Shown here: piece after piece, positions 41,351-50,759 of the stretch
Layout: every line of letters starts with the position of its first letter
Position numbering within the stretch: position 1 is the stretch's first letter
Source: Micromonospora sp. HK10
Lineage (GTDB): Bacteria > Actinomycetota > Actinomycetes > Mycobacteriales > Micromonosporaceae
DNA: 64,000 bases
Direction of reading: 5' to 3'
NCBI RefSeq assembly: GCF_000982955.1
Contig: NZ_KQ058829.1
Span: 62,001 to 126,000, forward strand
The notes under the pieces: model-generated
Told to the model about the DNA's origin: nothing
Seen by the model: only the letters and a program-made list of their open reading frames with translations
Database searches by the model: none
Position numbers and translations under genes: made by a program

Positions 41351-42688
41351 TCAGTCCACCGGGTGGTTGGGGATCCTCGATCGGACGGCCAGGCCGTACA
41401 GGCAGACCAGCCCGGCCAGAGTGCCGAACAGGACGAACGGGCCGGCGGGGCGCCAGTTGTCGTACAGGGTGCCGCCGGCGGCGAACGCGATCATGATGCC
41501 GATGCCGCCGCTGAGCGCGAACGTTCCGACGACCGAACCCCGGGTACGGCTGGGAGCCTGTTCGGCGATCAGCACCTGACTGGAGATGACGGCGCTGACC
41601 TGGCCGAGCCCGATCAGTGCGGCGACGGCGTAGCCGAGCGGGCTGAACGGATCCCCGACGAAGATCGTGGCGGTGTAGCCGAGGGCTGCGGTCCCCAGAG
41701 AGATCAGCACCGCGTCGGTGCGGGACAGCCGGTCGGCGATGATGCCGATGGCCGGTGCCCCGATCAGCGCGATGCCGTTGGCCACTCCCAGCAACAGACC
41801 TGCCTTGGCCAGCGCCTCGGCCTCGCTGAGCCCGAGGTGCTGGGTGCCGTACTGCTGTGCCCAGAGGGTGAGGTAGGCGCCGACGAGCGCCAGGTCAGCT
41901 CGGGCGACGAAGGCGCTGAGGTAGGCGAACGAGACGCCGGGGCGCCGGGTTTCGGCTACGCCCTCGCGCAGCAGCCTGGGGATCGGGATGTGCTCGGAGT
42001 GCGTTGTCGCCAGCCCACCCCGGAGGGTGAGTCGCATCAGGACCGCGGTAAGCAGGGCCAGCCCGCCGACGACGAGGTAGGTCGCCCGCAGCGCGGCGAT
42101 CGTGTCCATCCCGATGCCCTCGAAGATGTCGGGCAGTTTGATCAGCACGAAGAACGTGACGAGCGCGCCGAGACCGTTGCAGAAGCCGAGGATCCCGTTG
42201 GCCCTGCCACGGGTGGTGTCCCGGACGTAGTCGGCGACCACGGCCGTGAGCATCACGGTAACCATCGCCACTCCGACGGCGGCGACACCCCGGGCCAGGT
42301 AGTAGGGCAGGACCGAGCCGAGGAACGGCGCCACGCCGACGCCGAGGCCGAGCAGAACGTAGCCGCCGACCACGATCGGGCGCCGTCCGAGGCGGTCGGA
42401 CCAGGCACCGGCCAGGCCGACCGCCGCGATCAGGACGATTTCGCTGATCAGCCCAGCGGTGCCCACGATCGAACCCTGCTCCCCCTTGGGCACACCCAGG
42501 ACGGAGGTGAGTAGTGCCGTCTGCGCGGCCGGGATGAACGTGAACGTCATGATCGACGTCAGCGCCAGCCAGTAGTACCCGCTGATGTTGGTCCGGGTCG
42601 TGCCCGGTGAGAGCTGGAGTGGGCCGAACCTGGTGGCCTGCTCGCCGGCCCCCGGCGGGGCGGCGGTGTCTTCCTGGCTGCGATGCAC
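41351..42688 (-). CDS. MFS transporter
   Basis: Major facilitator of 445 residues with 12 predicted helices. The loop 2-3 motif is GAWSDRLGRRPIVVGG, the typical MFS A motif, and DYVRDTTRGRANGILGFCNGLGALVTF marks helix 5. GTG at 42688 was chosen because AGGGGGCC lies upstream and because a longer reading would place the start inside the operator. It sits 30 bases from a perfect operator at 42718. It probably imports a pathway substrate or exports an end product; the sequence gives no direction. Confidence 0.88.
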   Translation of the reverse strand: MHRSQEDTAAPPGAGEQATRFGPLQLSPGTTRTNISGYYWLALTSIMTFTFIPAAQTALLTSVLGVPKGEQGSIVGTAGLISEIVLIAAVGLAGAWSDRLGRRPIVVGGYVLLGLGVGVAPFLGSVLPYYLARGVAAVGVAMVTVMLTAVVADYVRDTTRGRANGILGFCNGLGALVTFFVLIKLPDIFEGIGMDTIAALRATYLVVGGLALLTAVLMRLTLRGGLATTHSEHIPIPRLLREGVAETRRPGVSFAYLSAFVARADLALVGAYLTLWAQQYGTQHLGLSEAEALAKAGLLLGVANGIALIGAPAIGIIADRLSRTDAVLISLGTAALGYTATIFVGDPFSPLGYAVAALIGLGQVSAVISSQVLIAEQAPSRTRGSVVGTFALSGGIGIMIAFAAGGTLYDNWRPAGPFVLFGTLAGLVCLYGLAVRSRIPNHPVD

Positions 42689-42717
42689 GCTGGCCCCCTG
42701 CCCTGTGACGGCATGAA

Positions 42718-42734
42718 TGGAAACACTGTTTCCA
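42718..42734. promoter_or_regulatory. Perfect operator upstream of the MFS gene
   Basis: TGGAAACACTGTTTCCA is the reverse complement of the perfect copy at 3576. On the MFS strand it is preceded by CGCTAGTGTG, again placing CGCTAG beside a GGAAAC arm. Confidence 0.8.
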
Positions 42735-42939
42735 CACACTAGCGGGTCAGGACCCAGACGTGATGGCGTCGGTGTGGCGCATTTCTCGCCACCCGGTCTC
42801 GGTCCGGCGCCGTCGACCCGTTCCCGGTTGCGCGACCGGCGGGCTCAGGACGCCGACGACGCCGCAGGCGTGTGCGAACGAAAAGCGGGTCAACGGCCGG
42901 AAGCGGTCGGTGCGCCCCGCCCCGGGGCAGCACAAGCCC

Positions 42940-43275
42940 GCGTCGCATCCGGCCCTCGTTGCCGGCTGGATCGCCGAGACCCAGGCAGAACGCCAACGCG
43001 CCGAACGGCACCAGCACACGCCAGTCGAAGAAAAGACCACCGCTCCTGCCCTCCACAGCGAGGAGCAGATCATGGCCGTCGTCGAGGAAGTCGGAGACCT
43101 CGTGAGCGCCCTGCAAAACGCCGAGCCGGAACACAAGCTTGAGGTCTACGCAGCCTCGGGCTGCACCTGTCGTACCGAGAAACACAAACGGTGCGGGCAA
43201 GTGTTGACCTTGCCGCGCACCGTGGGAGTGGGATTCAGTTGGTGTCCGAGGGGGGATTCAGACACGTCTACGTAG
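42940..43275 (+). pseudogene. Remnant of a serine recombinase (C-terminal part, frameshifted)
   Basis: Only a C-terminal piece remains. The reading HPALVAGWIAETQAERQRAE, then LHSEEQIMAVVEEVGDLVSAL and EHKLEVYAAS, matches the end of large actinobacterial serine recombinases/resolvases. At about 43158 the frame shifts: a different frame continues as LHLSYRETQTVRAS, the expected family continuation. The catalytic domain is absent. It lies between the catabolic locus and the defence region, so it probably marks an old integration boundary. Calling it a pseudogene is well supported by the truncation and the frameshift. Confidence 0.75.
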
Positions 43276-43563
43276 CACCCATATTCTAAATGGGTGTTCA
43301 TACGCCAACAGTAGCGAACTACGTTGCGTAACACTAGACCACAAGCAAGGATCGCCGGGGGAAGTCCCTCTAATTTGCTGTCCGCACGCTACGGCACGAT
43401 GCGGAGCCTTTGGTCAGGTCACCTTGCCCTGCGTTCCACCGACGCCAGCCATGGCGGCTGTAGCCACCTGCGGCAGGAAGTTGTGGGTGTGGAGCGAGTG
43501 GGCGAGTGCTTCGTGCCGTCGTCGATCGATTCGCATCGAGTGACTGCACTGCGGGCTGCGCCG
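43276..43563. other. Intergenic stretch without a recognised feature
   Basis: I see no convincing gene, tRNA, repeat or hairpin here. It separates the recombinase remnant from the 3' end of the Wadjet-like operon and may include that operon's terminator or a recombination junction. Confidence 0.5.
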
Positions 43564-44871
43564 TCAGTTTCGTCGAATCCGATCCAGTGCTTCGGTCAGC
43601 GCTGCTTTGACGGTCGCCTCCTGTTCGATGGCGTAGCCACGATCCAGGCAGTTGCGGGCAAAGGCTCCGATCTGATCGTTCCGGGTCGCGAACGGTTCCA
43701 GATGTGCCCGGCTGTGAGCAGAGAAAGCCCGACCGGGTTGGTGCCGTGCAGCGCCGACGTCAATGACGTGGACTGTCAACTCTGCGGCGAGGTGGTCGTG
43801 GATTCTCGCGGCGATACGCACTCCGCCAAGGTCGGCGTCGGTGCAGATCAGTGTTGACGAGGCCTGCACTGCTACTTCGGCAATCAGGTTGAGGACGGGC
43901 TCTGGTGGCTGGCCGTGGCACCAAATGACCGGCACGCCCGCGTCGATATCGCATAGCGTTTCGGCGGCCTGCCGGTTTTCGATGATGAGAAGCGGCCCCA
44001 TCCCACGGCGTATGTCGATGGAGATCGTGTGCTGAGGGCTGAGCCGGATGTCATGCGGGCCAGGCAGCGGGGAAAGATCGATGACGGCATCTGAGACCTG
44101 CAGCCGGACCGGGCCGCCGATGCCGATGTATGGGCTGCGGGATAGGCCGAGTGCAGCGAGGGCGTCGGGTTCGAATCCGAGCTCGGTCAGCAGCCGCTGA
44201 ACGTCATCGCGGGCTTTGGTGCTTCCCGCGTGGGTTTGCACGAAGGCGCGGACGGAGTTGTGGACGACGCCGGCGGTCAGATCGGTTGCGGCGGTGACTG
44301 CCCAGCCGAGCCGGTCCGGGTGTTCGGTGGTGTGCAGGGCTTGGGCGACGCCGGGCCATTCATCGCGCAGGTCGGCAGCGAGTTCGGCGGCGCGGGACTG
44401 CAGGGTGGACCGCTGGTCGCGGCGGACTGCGCGGCGGTACTTCTCTGCGGCGGAGAGGTTGGGGTGCGGGTACACCCGCTTCGGGCTCGGTGCTGGCCGG
44501 CTGCCCTTCAGGTCGTAGCCGATGGTGACGCACGCGGCCCGGGCGAGGGCGAACACGATCGTCTCGGCTTGGGCGCCGAACTTGTCGGCGACCTGCCGCC
44601 AGGCGTGTTCGCTGCGGGTCATCCACGCCCAGTCGGTGTCGGAAAGCAGGCCGGCGGGCCGGCGCGGCGGCTGACCGGGGTTTTCGGCCCGCAGCCGCAC
44701 GCTGCGGTAGTACGGGTCGCCGTTCCGGTCGCGTGGATACCGGCCACTGGCTGGTAGCGGCGCGTACACGACCAGTCCGGGATAGTCGGTGATCCAGGTC
44801 AGCACGATTTCACGATCCGGTTCTGCGTCCGGGACGGCGTTGTCGGATGCGGAGCCGCCTGGGATCGTCAC
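43564..44871 (-). CDS. jetD: Wadjet-like JetD nuclease subunit (Toprim)
   Basis: Protein of 435 residues. The C-terminal half has a Toprim-like core: PLLIIENRQAAETL, VPVIWCHGQPPEP and the acidic motif LICTDADLGGVRIAARI, which fits the DxD of JetD-type nucleases (DUF2220/DUF2399 group). In Wadjet, JetD cuts plasmid DNA after the SMC complex extrudes loops. GTG at 44871 was chosen because it overlaps the JetC stop (GTGA) with GGGGAG ten bases upstream; GTG 44904 is an alternative that would overlap JetC by 37 bases. Last gene of the operon. Which Wadjet type it belongs to I cannot settle from sequence. Confidence 0.75.
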   Translation of the reverse strand: MTIPGGSASDNAVPDAEPDREIVLTWITDYPGLVVYAPLPASGRYPRDRNGDPYYRSVRLRAENPGQPPRRPAGLLSDTDWAWMTRSEHAWRQVADKFGAQAETIVFALARAACVTIGYDLKGSRPAPSPKRVYPHPNLSAAEKYRRAVRRDQRSTLQSRAAELAADLRDEWPGVAQALHTTEHPDRLGWAVTAATDLTAGVVHNSVRAFVQTHAGSTKARDDVQRLLTELGFEPDALAALGLSRSPYIGIGGPVRLQVSDAVIDLSPLPGPHDIRLSPQHTISIDIRRGMGPLLIIENRQAAETLCDIDAGVPVIWCHGQPPEPVLNLIAEVAVQASSTLICTDADLGGVRIAARIHDHLAAELTVHVIDVGAARHQPGRAFSAHSRAHLEPFATRNDQIGAFARNCLDRGYAIEQEATVKAALTEALDRIRRN

Positions 44872-47800
44872 GCTTGTGTCTCCCCGCGGTAGGAGGTCAT
44901 CCACATGGTGAGCAGCTCGACGCGGGCTGTTTCGGACTCGCTGCCGACGACGACGGGTGCCTGGTTGTAGGCGTATGCGTCCGAGGTTCGCCGTAGCTTG
45001 ATGTACAGGCTGGAGGAGCCGACGGCGTACCGTTCCATGTCGTCCTGCAGGGCGCCGACGACGCTGATCGCCCGGTCCCGGCCGATGTTCTCGAACAGGG
45101 CGACCGCGTCACGGCGGTGCGCAGAGCCGAGGTTGCGTCCGAGTTCGTCGAGGACGAGCAGCAGCGGCCGGTCCTGCGAGCCGGCAAGCGCGGCCGCGCA
45201 GACGAGTTTGACGGCTTTGTCGTCCATCTGGGCGGTGTTGCCGCGCAGCTGGTACGACGACAGTGGTTTCCCTTCGCCGCGTCGCCACCGTGGGGTGATC
45301 GCCCACTGCCAAGGCTTCTGCGGGTCTGCTGGTGGTTCTGGTTCGGGGAAGTCGAGGGCGCCGCCGTACCCGCCGTACGCCTGGTCGAGGGCGTCGAACT
45401 CGTCAGAAACCTGCTTTAGCTTGGCTTTGATGGCCTTCGCGAGGGTGGCTCGCACTGCGGTCGCCGCCAGTTGGGCCTCCCTCAGGTGGTCTTCGGCGCT
45501 CTGCAGTGTCCCGGTGAGTCGTTCCCGTTCGGCGCTGATCTCGTCGAGTTGCTGCCGGTCGATGCTTTCAAGGTCGTCGAGGTGCTGGCCGATGATCCGC
45601 AGTACCTGCGGGATGAGCCGGATGTAGGCGCTGAGCCGGCGGTCGCGGCGCTGCTGGTCGACGACTTTCAGCTCCTCCGGCAGCTGCTCCTCCGGGGTGC
45701 CCGGCGGGAAACACGCCTGCTGCAGCCGGTCGGTCTGCCCTGCACACAGGTCGTCCCATTCGGCGACACTGCGTTTCTGCTCCGTTTCGGTGAGGGTGAG
45801 CAGGTGCTGTTCCGCTGACGCGGAGGTGCCCGCCCACGCTTCCTGCCGACGTGGCAGGTCCAACTCCGCCCGCGCGTCGATTTTCGCCTGCCACTGGTCC
45901 TGGTTCTGCTGCAGGTCCCGGCTCAACCGTTCCTTCTGCGCTTTCGCGGCGGCGATCCGCTCGTCGCGGCCGCTCTTCTCCGAAAGCGCCGTCAGGTAAG
46001 CCTTCTTCGCATGGGCATGTGGGGCAGCGAGTTCGTCCAGCTCCTCATCGATCTTCGCGTTCTTCTTCCGTAACTTCCCGACCTGGGAGTCGATCTCGTC
46101 GGCCTCGAGCGCCGCCTTGGCTCCCTCGACCCGCCCGTCGGCACGCTTCTTGGCCCGCTGCGCGTCCCGAACGCTGTCGTCCGCCTCACCGTCGTCAGCG
46201 GACGCGGCGGTGAGGGCGTCACGGGCAGCCTGAATCCGGCCGGCGCGGCCGGTCATGGCTTCTGCGTACCCAGCGATACCATGCACCCCGGCGGCCGTGT
46301 CGATCAGTCCACCGGTGCCGGCACGGTCCCGCAGAGCGGTCAGGAACCGGGCCACGGTCACCGCCGCGTTCGCCGCCGCTGGCAGGTCTGGGCCACCCGC
46401 GAATCCGTCCGGGTCAGCTTCGACGAGCAGCGAGCCGGGGACGTCGGTGAGCGCCGCCTGCGCGGCAGTCGCATCGGTGACGACGACCGCATGCCGATAC
46501 GGCAGCAGCCGTGCTTCCCAGACAGGGCGCTGCTCGTCGGTGAGACTGACCACGTCGACAAGCGGGGCGGCCTCGGTGAAGCCAGCCGCGCGCAGCGCCT
46601 GCACCTGGGCGACCGCGACGTCCTCGCCGCGTTCTGCGGCGGCCAGCGCCTTACGGGCGTCCTTGACGGCTTGTTCGGTGATGCCTTTGCGGCGTTGCGC
46701 GCGGTCGACCGCGGCGTTGGCGTCGCGGAGCTCATGCTCGGCCTGGGCGACGGTCCGACCGTCCGCGGCGACCGCCTTCTCCCGCAAAGCGCGGCTATGT
46801 GTGGTGAGGAGCTCGATCTGGGCGACGTAACCGGTCTGTTCTTTCCGCAGACTGTTCACCTCGGCGTCGATATCGTTGTACGCCTTCACCCGCTGCCGGT
46901 AGCTCTCGTCGAACGCCTTGTCGTCAGTAAGTTGACCGACTTTGACGTCGGCAGCGTCGATGGCTGCTTGGAGCTCTTTGCGTTTGGCTTCGAGCTGAGT
47001 GATGTCATGCCGCAGCTCCGCGTCGGTGGCGACACCGTCGACGAGGTAGCGGGCGCACCGCAACCGCCAACTGTCGAGCGCGTCGGCCTTAACCGTACGG
47101 GCTGCTTCGCGGGCCCGGATCATGTCTTCGGTGACGGTGACCCGCTCGTCCCACCGCTCGTACTCTTCCTTCGCGGTGTTCGCGGCGAGCGCGGCTTGGT
47201 ACTGATTCTGCCGGGCCGCCTGTTCGTCGTCGATCTCGCGGGTCAGGCCGGTCAGCGCACCGATCGCATCGAAAATCCGCTCCGGGGTCAGCTCGTTCAG
47301 TGGCTGGGCCAGCAGGTTCGCTGTAGGGCTGGCTCGCACCGACGTGGACAGGAACGACACGCATCGCACGGTCTGCCCATACAGGGTGCGGGCGAGTTTG
47401 TTCGCCCGGATGTCGGTACGACCGTTGCTGCGTGGTAACTCGTCCCACAAGCCGTCGGCGCTGCCGGCCCGGTCGTTTTCGCTGGCACCGTACGCGACGT
47501 GCAGCTGCGGCTTCCACCGCAGTTCGACGTGGGGCGCCTGCCGGTTGATCCGCAGCCACACCGTCAGCACGTCCGCCTCAAGTTCGGCGAGCGCCCGGGC
47601 GGTGGGCGGGACGAACACGCCGACGATGTAGCCGTGGTCGGCGTTCGCGTGGACGACTTCCTGCCCGGCGAGTTCGGCGGTGAACAGCAGTTCGGCGGCT
47701 GCCTGCGCGCCGGATTGCAGCCGCCACTGCTCGTCGGCGTGCAGCAGGCTGAGGCCGGCGATGAACGACGACTTTCCAGCGCCGTTGGAGTCGGACGGTC

Positions 47801-47951
47801 CTTGGCCGGCGATGGTGATCAGGCCGCGGGAGGTGATCGGGACCGGGTGGGTCGACAGCCGGGAGATATTGATCATTTGGATGCCAGCGAGGACCCGCGG
47901 TCCGACGATGTCGGTGGCGCCGTCGTCGACGGGGTTACCTGCTGCGGTCAA
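44868..47951 (-). CDS. jetC: Wadjet-like JetC SMC ATPase
   Basis: SMC/MukB-like ATPase of 1027 residues. Walker A is split from the start by a loop: GQGPSDSNGAGKSSFIAGLS (about residues 49-68). Long coiled-coil regions follow (about 270-470 and 590-720, rich in EKRKEL, RKKNAKIDEEL and similar), and the C-terminal Walker B reads PLLLVLDELGRNLGS, then VVGALQDDMERYAVGSSSLYIKLRR. No zinc-hook CxxC is present in the centre, unlike SbcC at 50760. TTG start overlaps the preceding stop. In Wadjet the SMC motor extrudes small circular DNA, leading to cleavage by JetD. Confidence 0.85.
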   Translation of the reverse strand: MTAAGNPVDDGATDIVGPRVLAGIQMINISRLSTHPVPITSRGLITIAGQGPSDSNGAGKSSFIAGLSLLHADEQWRLQSGAQAAAELLFTAELAGQEVVHANADHGYIVGVFVPPTARALAELEADVLTVWLRINRQAPHVELRWKPQLHVAYGASENDRAGSADGLWDELPRSNGRTDIRANKLARTLYGQTVRCVSFLSTSVRASPTANLLAQPLNELTPERIFDAIGALTGLTREIDDEQAARQNQYQAALAANTAKEEYERWDERVTVTEDMIRAREAARTVKADALDSWRLRCARYLVDGVATDAELRHDITQLEAKRKELQAAIDAADVKVGQLTDDKAFDESYRQRVKAYNDIDAEVNSLRKEQTGYVAQIELLTTHSRALREKAVAADGRTVAQAEHELRDANAAVDRAQRRKGITEQAVKDARKALAAAERGEDVAVAQVQALRAAGFTEAAPLVDVVSLTDEQRPVWEARLLPYRHAVVVTDATAAQAALTDVPGSLLVEADPDGFAGGPDLPAAANAAVTVARFLTALRDRAGTGGLIDTAAGVHGIAGYAEAMTGRAGRIQAARDALTAASADDGEADDSVRDAQRAKKRADGRVEGAKAALEADEIDSQVGKLRKKNAKIDEELDELAAPHAHAKKAYLTALSEKSGRDERIAAAKAQKERLSRDLQQNQDQWQAKIDARAELDLPRRQEAWAGTSASAEQHLLTLTETEQKRSVAEWDDLCAGQTDRLQQACFPPGTPEEQLPEELKVVDQQRRDRRLSAYIRLIPQVLRIIGQHLDDLESIDRQQLDEISAERERLTGTLQSAEDHLREAQLAATAVRATLAKAIKAKLKQVSDEFDALDQAYGGYGGALDFPEPEPPADPQKPWQWAITPRWRRGEGKPLSSYQLRGNTAQMDDKAVKLVCAAALAGSQDRPLLLVLDELGRNLGSAHRRDAVALFENIGRDRAISVVGALQDDMERYAVGSSSLYIKLRRTSDAYAYNQAPVVVGSESETARVELLTMWMTSYRGETQA

Positions 47952-48613
47952 CGAATGTTCTCCCTGCTGGCGGTGCGGTTGCGGCGTTCACGGATTGCGG
48001 CGGCGAGCGGATGGTTCGGGGCGGCGGCGAGGATCAACTGTTCCTGCAGCCGGGCCCGAGCGGCCGGGGTCAGGCGCAACAGTTGTGGGCCGGGCACGTA
48101 TCCACCTTCGGCGTCGGCGCGGTCGCGGACCCGTGTGAGCAGCCCGGCGGCGACGAGTTTGCTCGCTGCGGCTTTTGCGGCGACCGCCGGGAGTTTGCTG
48201 GCCTTCAGGATGTCGGCCTCGGTGGTCGGGTACGGGCTCGTCCAGGTGTCGGGAGCGAGGCGTTCCTCGCTGCGGGCGATCGCGACCGAGTAGATGAGCA
48301 CGAGAGCGAGCACGGCTCGCTCGACGGTGGTCAGTGGCTGCCAGCCGGCGGCGGTGAGCTGCGCGGCAACTGTGTCGTCATATCCGGAGGTGAACCGCAG
48401 CCCGTCGACCTGGACGAGGACCCGGCCGGTGTGGCGCAGCAGTTGCTCGAGTCGGTCCCGGCTGGTCGGGTCCTGCAACGCGTGCAGTTCCTGCCGGTGG
48501 ACGGGTTCGCGGCTGTGCTCCAGCAGGGCGTACGCCGCTTCGACGTGTTCGCGCTGCCGGTCGGTCAGGGTCGCAAGGACGGAGTCGAACAGCGGGTTCT
48601 GGTTGCGGATCAC
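47948..48613 (-). CDS. jetB: Wadjet-like JetB (winged-helix KITE-type) subunit
   Basis: Protein of 221 residues with helical, winged-helix-like segments (VEAAYALLEHSREPVHRQELHAL, LPAVAAKAAASKLVAAGLLTRV). Such short proteins between the kleisin and the SMC genes are the KITE subunits (JetB / MukE type) that dimerise on the kleisin. GTG start overlaps the previous gene's stop. The assignment rests mainly on gene order and size; an independent sequence match was not evident. Its neighbour at 48610 could be the JetB instead, or both could be KITE subunits. Confidence 0.6.
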   Translation of the reverse strand: MIRNQNPLFDSVLATLTDRQREHVEAAYALLEHSREPVHRQELHALQDPTSRDRLEQLLRHTGRVLVQVDGLRFTSGYDDTVAAQLTAAGWQPLTTVERAVLALVLIYSVAIARSEERLAPDTWTSPYPTTEADILKASKLPAVAAKAAASKLVAAGLLTRVRDRADAEGGYVPGPQLLRLTPAARARLQEQLILAAAPNHPLAAAIRERRNRTASRENIR

Positions 48614-49158
48614 GGCACCTCCCCTCCGCCTGGGTCAGACTTCGGCTGGGGGTCGGGGATCATCCGCCACAGTTCCCGGAGCGTGGACAGCTCCAGCGAC
48701 CCCCACCCGGTGACGCGAGGCCCCAGCCGGACCCGGTCGGCCGTCTGCAGCACCCACCGGGACGCTTCCAGCCGGCGCAGGCTGGCGGACAGCAGCTTGC
48801 GCCGGCTGGCCCGGTCCCGGCCCGGGGTCAGCTGCTGTAGCACTTGGTCGACGTCAGTAAGATCCGCCGGCTGGCCCGGCCACAAGTCGGTGCCCGGGTC
48901 CGGCCAGCAGCAGCGCAGGCAGGCGGCGAACACTCGTAGCGTGCCGGCCGAATCCTGTAGCGTCGCCGGTTCCTGTCGGTACTCGGCGAGGACCTCCGGC
49001 GCAGCACTTGGCGGCAGGTTCGGCAGGAACCACACTGACTGGGCGTCCGGCTCGACCAGGCGCCGCATCCCTGCTGGGGATGGGCTGCCCGCGGGTGCCT
49101 GTTGCGGGCCGCCGGAGCGGATCTTCGCCCACCACAGTGCGGTGTCGTGTTCGTTCAC
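48610..49158 (-). CDS. Extra small subunit of the Wadjet-like operon
   Basis: Protein of 182 residues, mostly helical, with a winged-helix-like end (SRRKLLSASLRRLEASRWVLQTADRVRLG). GTG start overlaps the JetA stop and its stop overlaps the next GTG, so it is an integral part of the operon. Standard Wadjet operons have four genes; this is a fifth. It may be a second KITE-type subunit or a DNA-binding accessory. I recognise no family. Confidence 0.6.
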   Translation of the reverse strand: MNEHDTALWWAKIRSGGPQQAPAGSPSPAGMRRLVEPDAQSVWFLPNLPPSAAPEVLAEYRQEPATLQDSAGTLRVFAACLRCCWPDPGTDLWPGQPADLTDVDQVLQQLTPGRDRASRRKLLSASLRRLEASRWVLQTADRVRLGPRVTGWGSLELSTLRELWRMIPDPQPKSDPGGGEVP

Positions 49159-50378
49159 GCCGGCGCCTCCGCCGGTGTCCGGCGCCTGAACCAGCCGTCG
49201 GTGACCCAGGTCAGGTCTCCGACCACGTTGATCCGCAGCCCGTCCCCCCAGGTCAGCAGGTAAGGCAGCTCGGGTCGCAAGCCGATCGCGGTCAAGTCCG
49301 ACAGCACCCGACGGCCGGCCGCCCAATCCCCGGCCGTGTCCAACAGCTCGGCGACGGTGACCTCGTCGCGGCCGGCCAGCAGCTCCTCCGCCCGGGTGGC
49401 AAGCAGTTCCGCCTCCATATCGGCACCGACCTGTTCAGGGCCTGGTTCATCGTCAATCCGCGGCCGAGGCGGCGGTGTCCGCCCCGTGTCGGTCCGCAAC
49501 CCTTCTTCGACCGCGTCGAGCAGGTCGTCAACGGTGAAGTGCGGATTCGGCGCGTCGAACAGCAACCCGTCCAGCGCGGCCGCAAGCTCGTCGCCGGTGG
49601 CGTCGCGGGCGAAGCTGCGCCACTTCTCCGCTGGCAACAGCCCCAACGCCCGGGTTCGGCCGGCCCGGTCGATCAGTCGCCGCGCCGCGGCGTTCACCGC
49701 GTCCCGATACGCGGCCAACGCCATCCGCAGCTGCGTGCACTCTGGCAACAGCTGCGGCCACTTCTCCGTCGCCAGGTTGTGGAAGACGGTCGCCTTGTCG
49801 ATGAGTTCGCTGTTGCCGAGCATCGGCTGCGCCGAGCTTCGCAACGATTCGACCGTCCCGGACTTCGCCATCTGCATGATGGGGTTCGCCAGCAGCCGGA
49901 ACACGTTCGCCAGGTCCTGCAGCTGCGCTTGGGCCTGCTCGAGAGTGGTATCGGCGTCCTCGATCGAGAGCCGGGCGATCGACAGCATCTGGTGCAGCTC
50001 GCCGAGGCCGCCGGTCTGCGCCAGCCGGCGCAGGAACAGCAGCATCACGTACGGCGCGAACGCCGCCTGGTAGAACATCTCGTTCGGTCGCTCGTTGACT
50101 TTGGTAACCGCACGATAGGAGCGCAGCACCTCGAACCGGCGCCGGACCGCGACGGGCGAGGTGTCTCCGCACGCAGCGATCACCTGCTCCACCGTCAAGC
50201 CGGCCGGGCCCGCGGACGCGAATGCGTTCAGGATCAGTTCGTCGACGCGAACGAGCGCCGGGTCGTCGACCATCTGGTTGGCGTCACGGGCCAGAACGGC
50301 GAACACCTGCCGGTACAGCGCAAGCACGGCAGAATCAGCAGCGTGCTCCTCAAATGGCAGCTCTGCGATCTCGGTCAC
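49155..50378 (-). CDS. jetA: Wadjet-like JetA (kleisin-type) subunit
   Basis: Protein of 407 residues, first gene of the Wadjet-like operon. Helical throughout, with a winged-helix-like N-terminal part (LTVEQVIAACGDTSPVAVRRRFEVLRSYRAVTKV), a long helical middle (about 130-300, including LEQAQAQLQDLANVF) and an acidic linker before a C-terminal winged helix (VTVAELLDTAGDWAAGRRVLSDLTAIGL). This is the layout of MukF/JetA kleisins that bridge the SMC heads. GTG start. Assignment rests on layout, size and position before the SMC gene. Confidence 0.65.
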   Translation of the reverse strand: MTEIAELPFEEHAADSAVLALYRQVFAVLARDANQMVDDPALVRVDELILNAFASAGPAGLTVEQVIAACGDTSPVAVRRRFEVLRSYRAVTKVNERPNEMFYQAAFAPYVMLLFLRRLAQTGGLGELHQMLSIARLSIEDADTTLEQAQAQLQDLANVFRLLANPIMQMAKSGTVESLRSSAQPMLGNSELIDKATVFHNLATEKWPQLLPECTQLRMALAAYRDAVNAAARRLIDRAGRTRALGLLPAEKWRSFARDATGDELAAALDGLLFDAPNPHFTVDDLLDAVEEGLRTDTGRTPPPRPRIDDEPGPEQVGADMEAELLATRAEELLAGRDEVTVAELLDTAGDWAAGRRVLSDLTAIGLRPELPYLLTWGDGLRINVVGDLTWVTDGWFRRRTPAEAPA

Positions 50379-50759
50379 CAGTTGGTGCCTCCGTTGCCCC
50401 CCTTGGATCGGGTGCCGGGGCGGGCTGAAGTGATCGTCGGCGCCTCCGGGATGCCGGTGGCCTCGGCGGTTAAGGTTCTCGCCGGCCGCGAGCCGCTTGG
50501 AGCTGCGTCCTCAGGCCTCGGCTGATCGACGGCATGTGCCCGGGACCGCCGTGGCCGGCGTAGCTGACCGCACGCGGGGGTTACTACCAGTACGCTCCGG
50601 GTCACCGGAGGATTGTGCATTGCCATCGATAACACAGTCCTCCCCCGCTCAGCCAGATCACACTGCCGCGTCGCCGCGAGAGGCGACGCCCGCAACCGTG
50701 GTACTCGCGCATCATCTCGGTCTGGAGCCTTTGCGTGGCCAGCTTGGCGCCCTGTCAGC
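50379..50759. other. Intergenic gap between two defence operons
   Basis: No credible gene is visible in this 381-base stretch. It should contain the terminator of the SbcC operon and the promoter of the Wadjet-like operon, both read on the minus strand, but I see no clear hairpin or promoter consensus. Confidence 0.5.

Noticed and set aside
43276-43563. tRNA or attachment site at the recombinase border
   Set aside because: No cloverleaf sequence or direct repeat of useful length could be found by eye.
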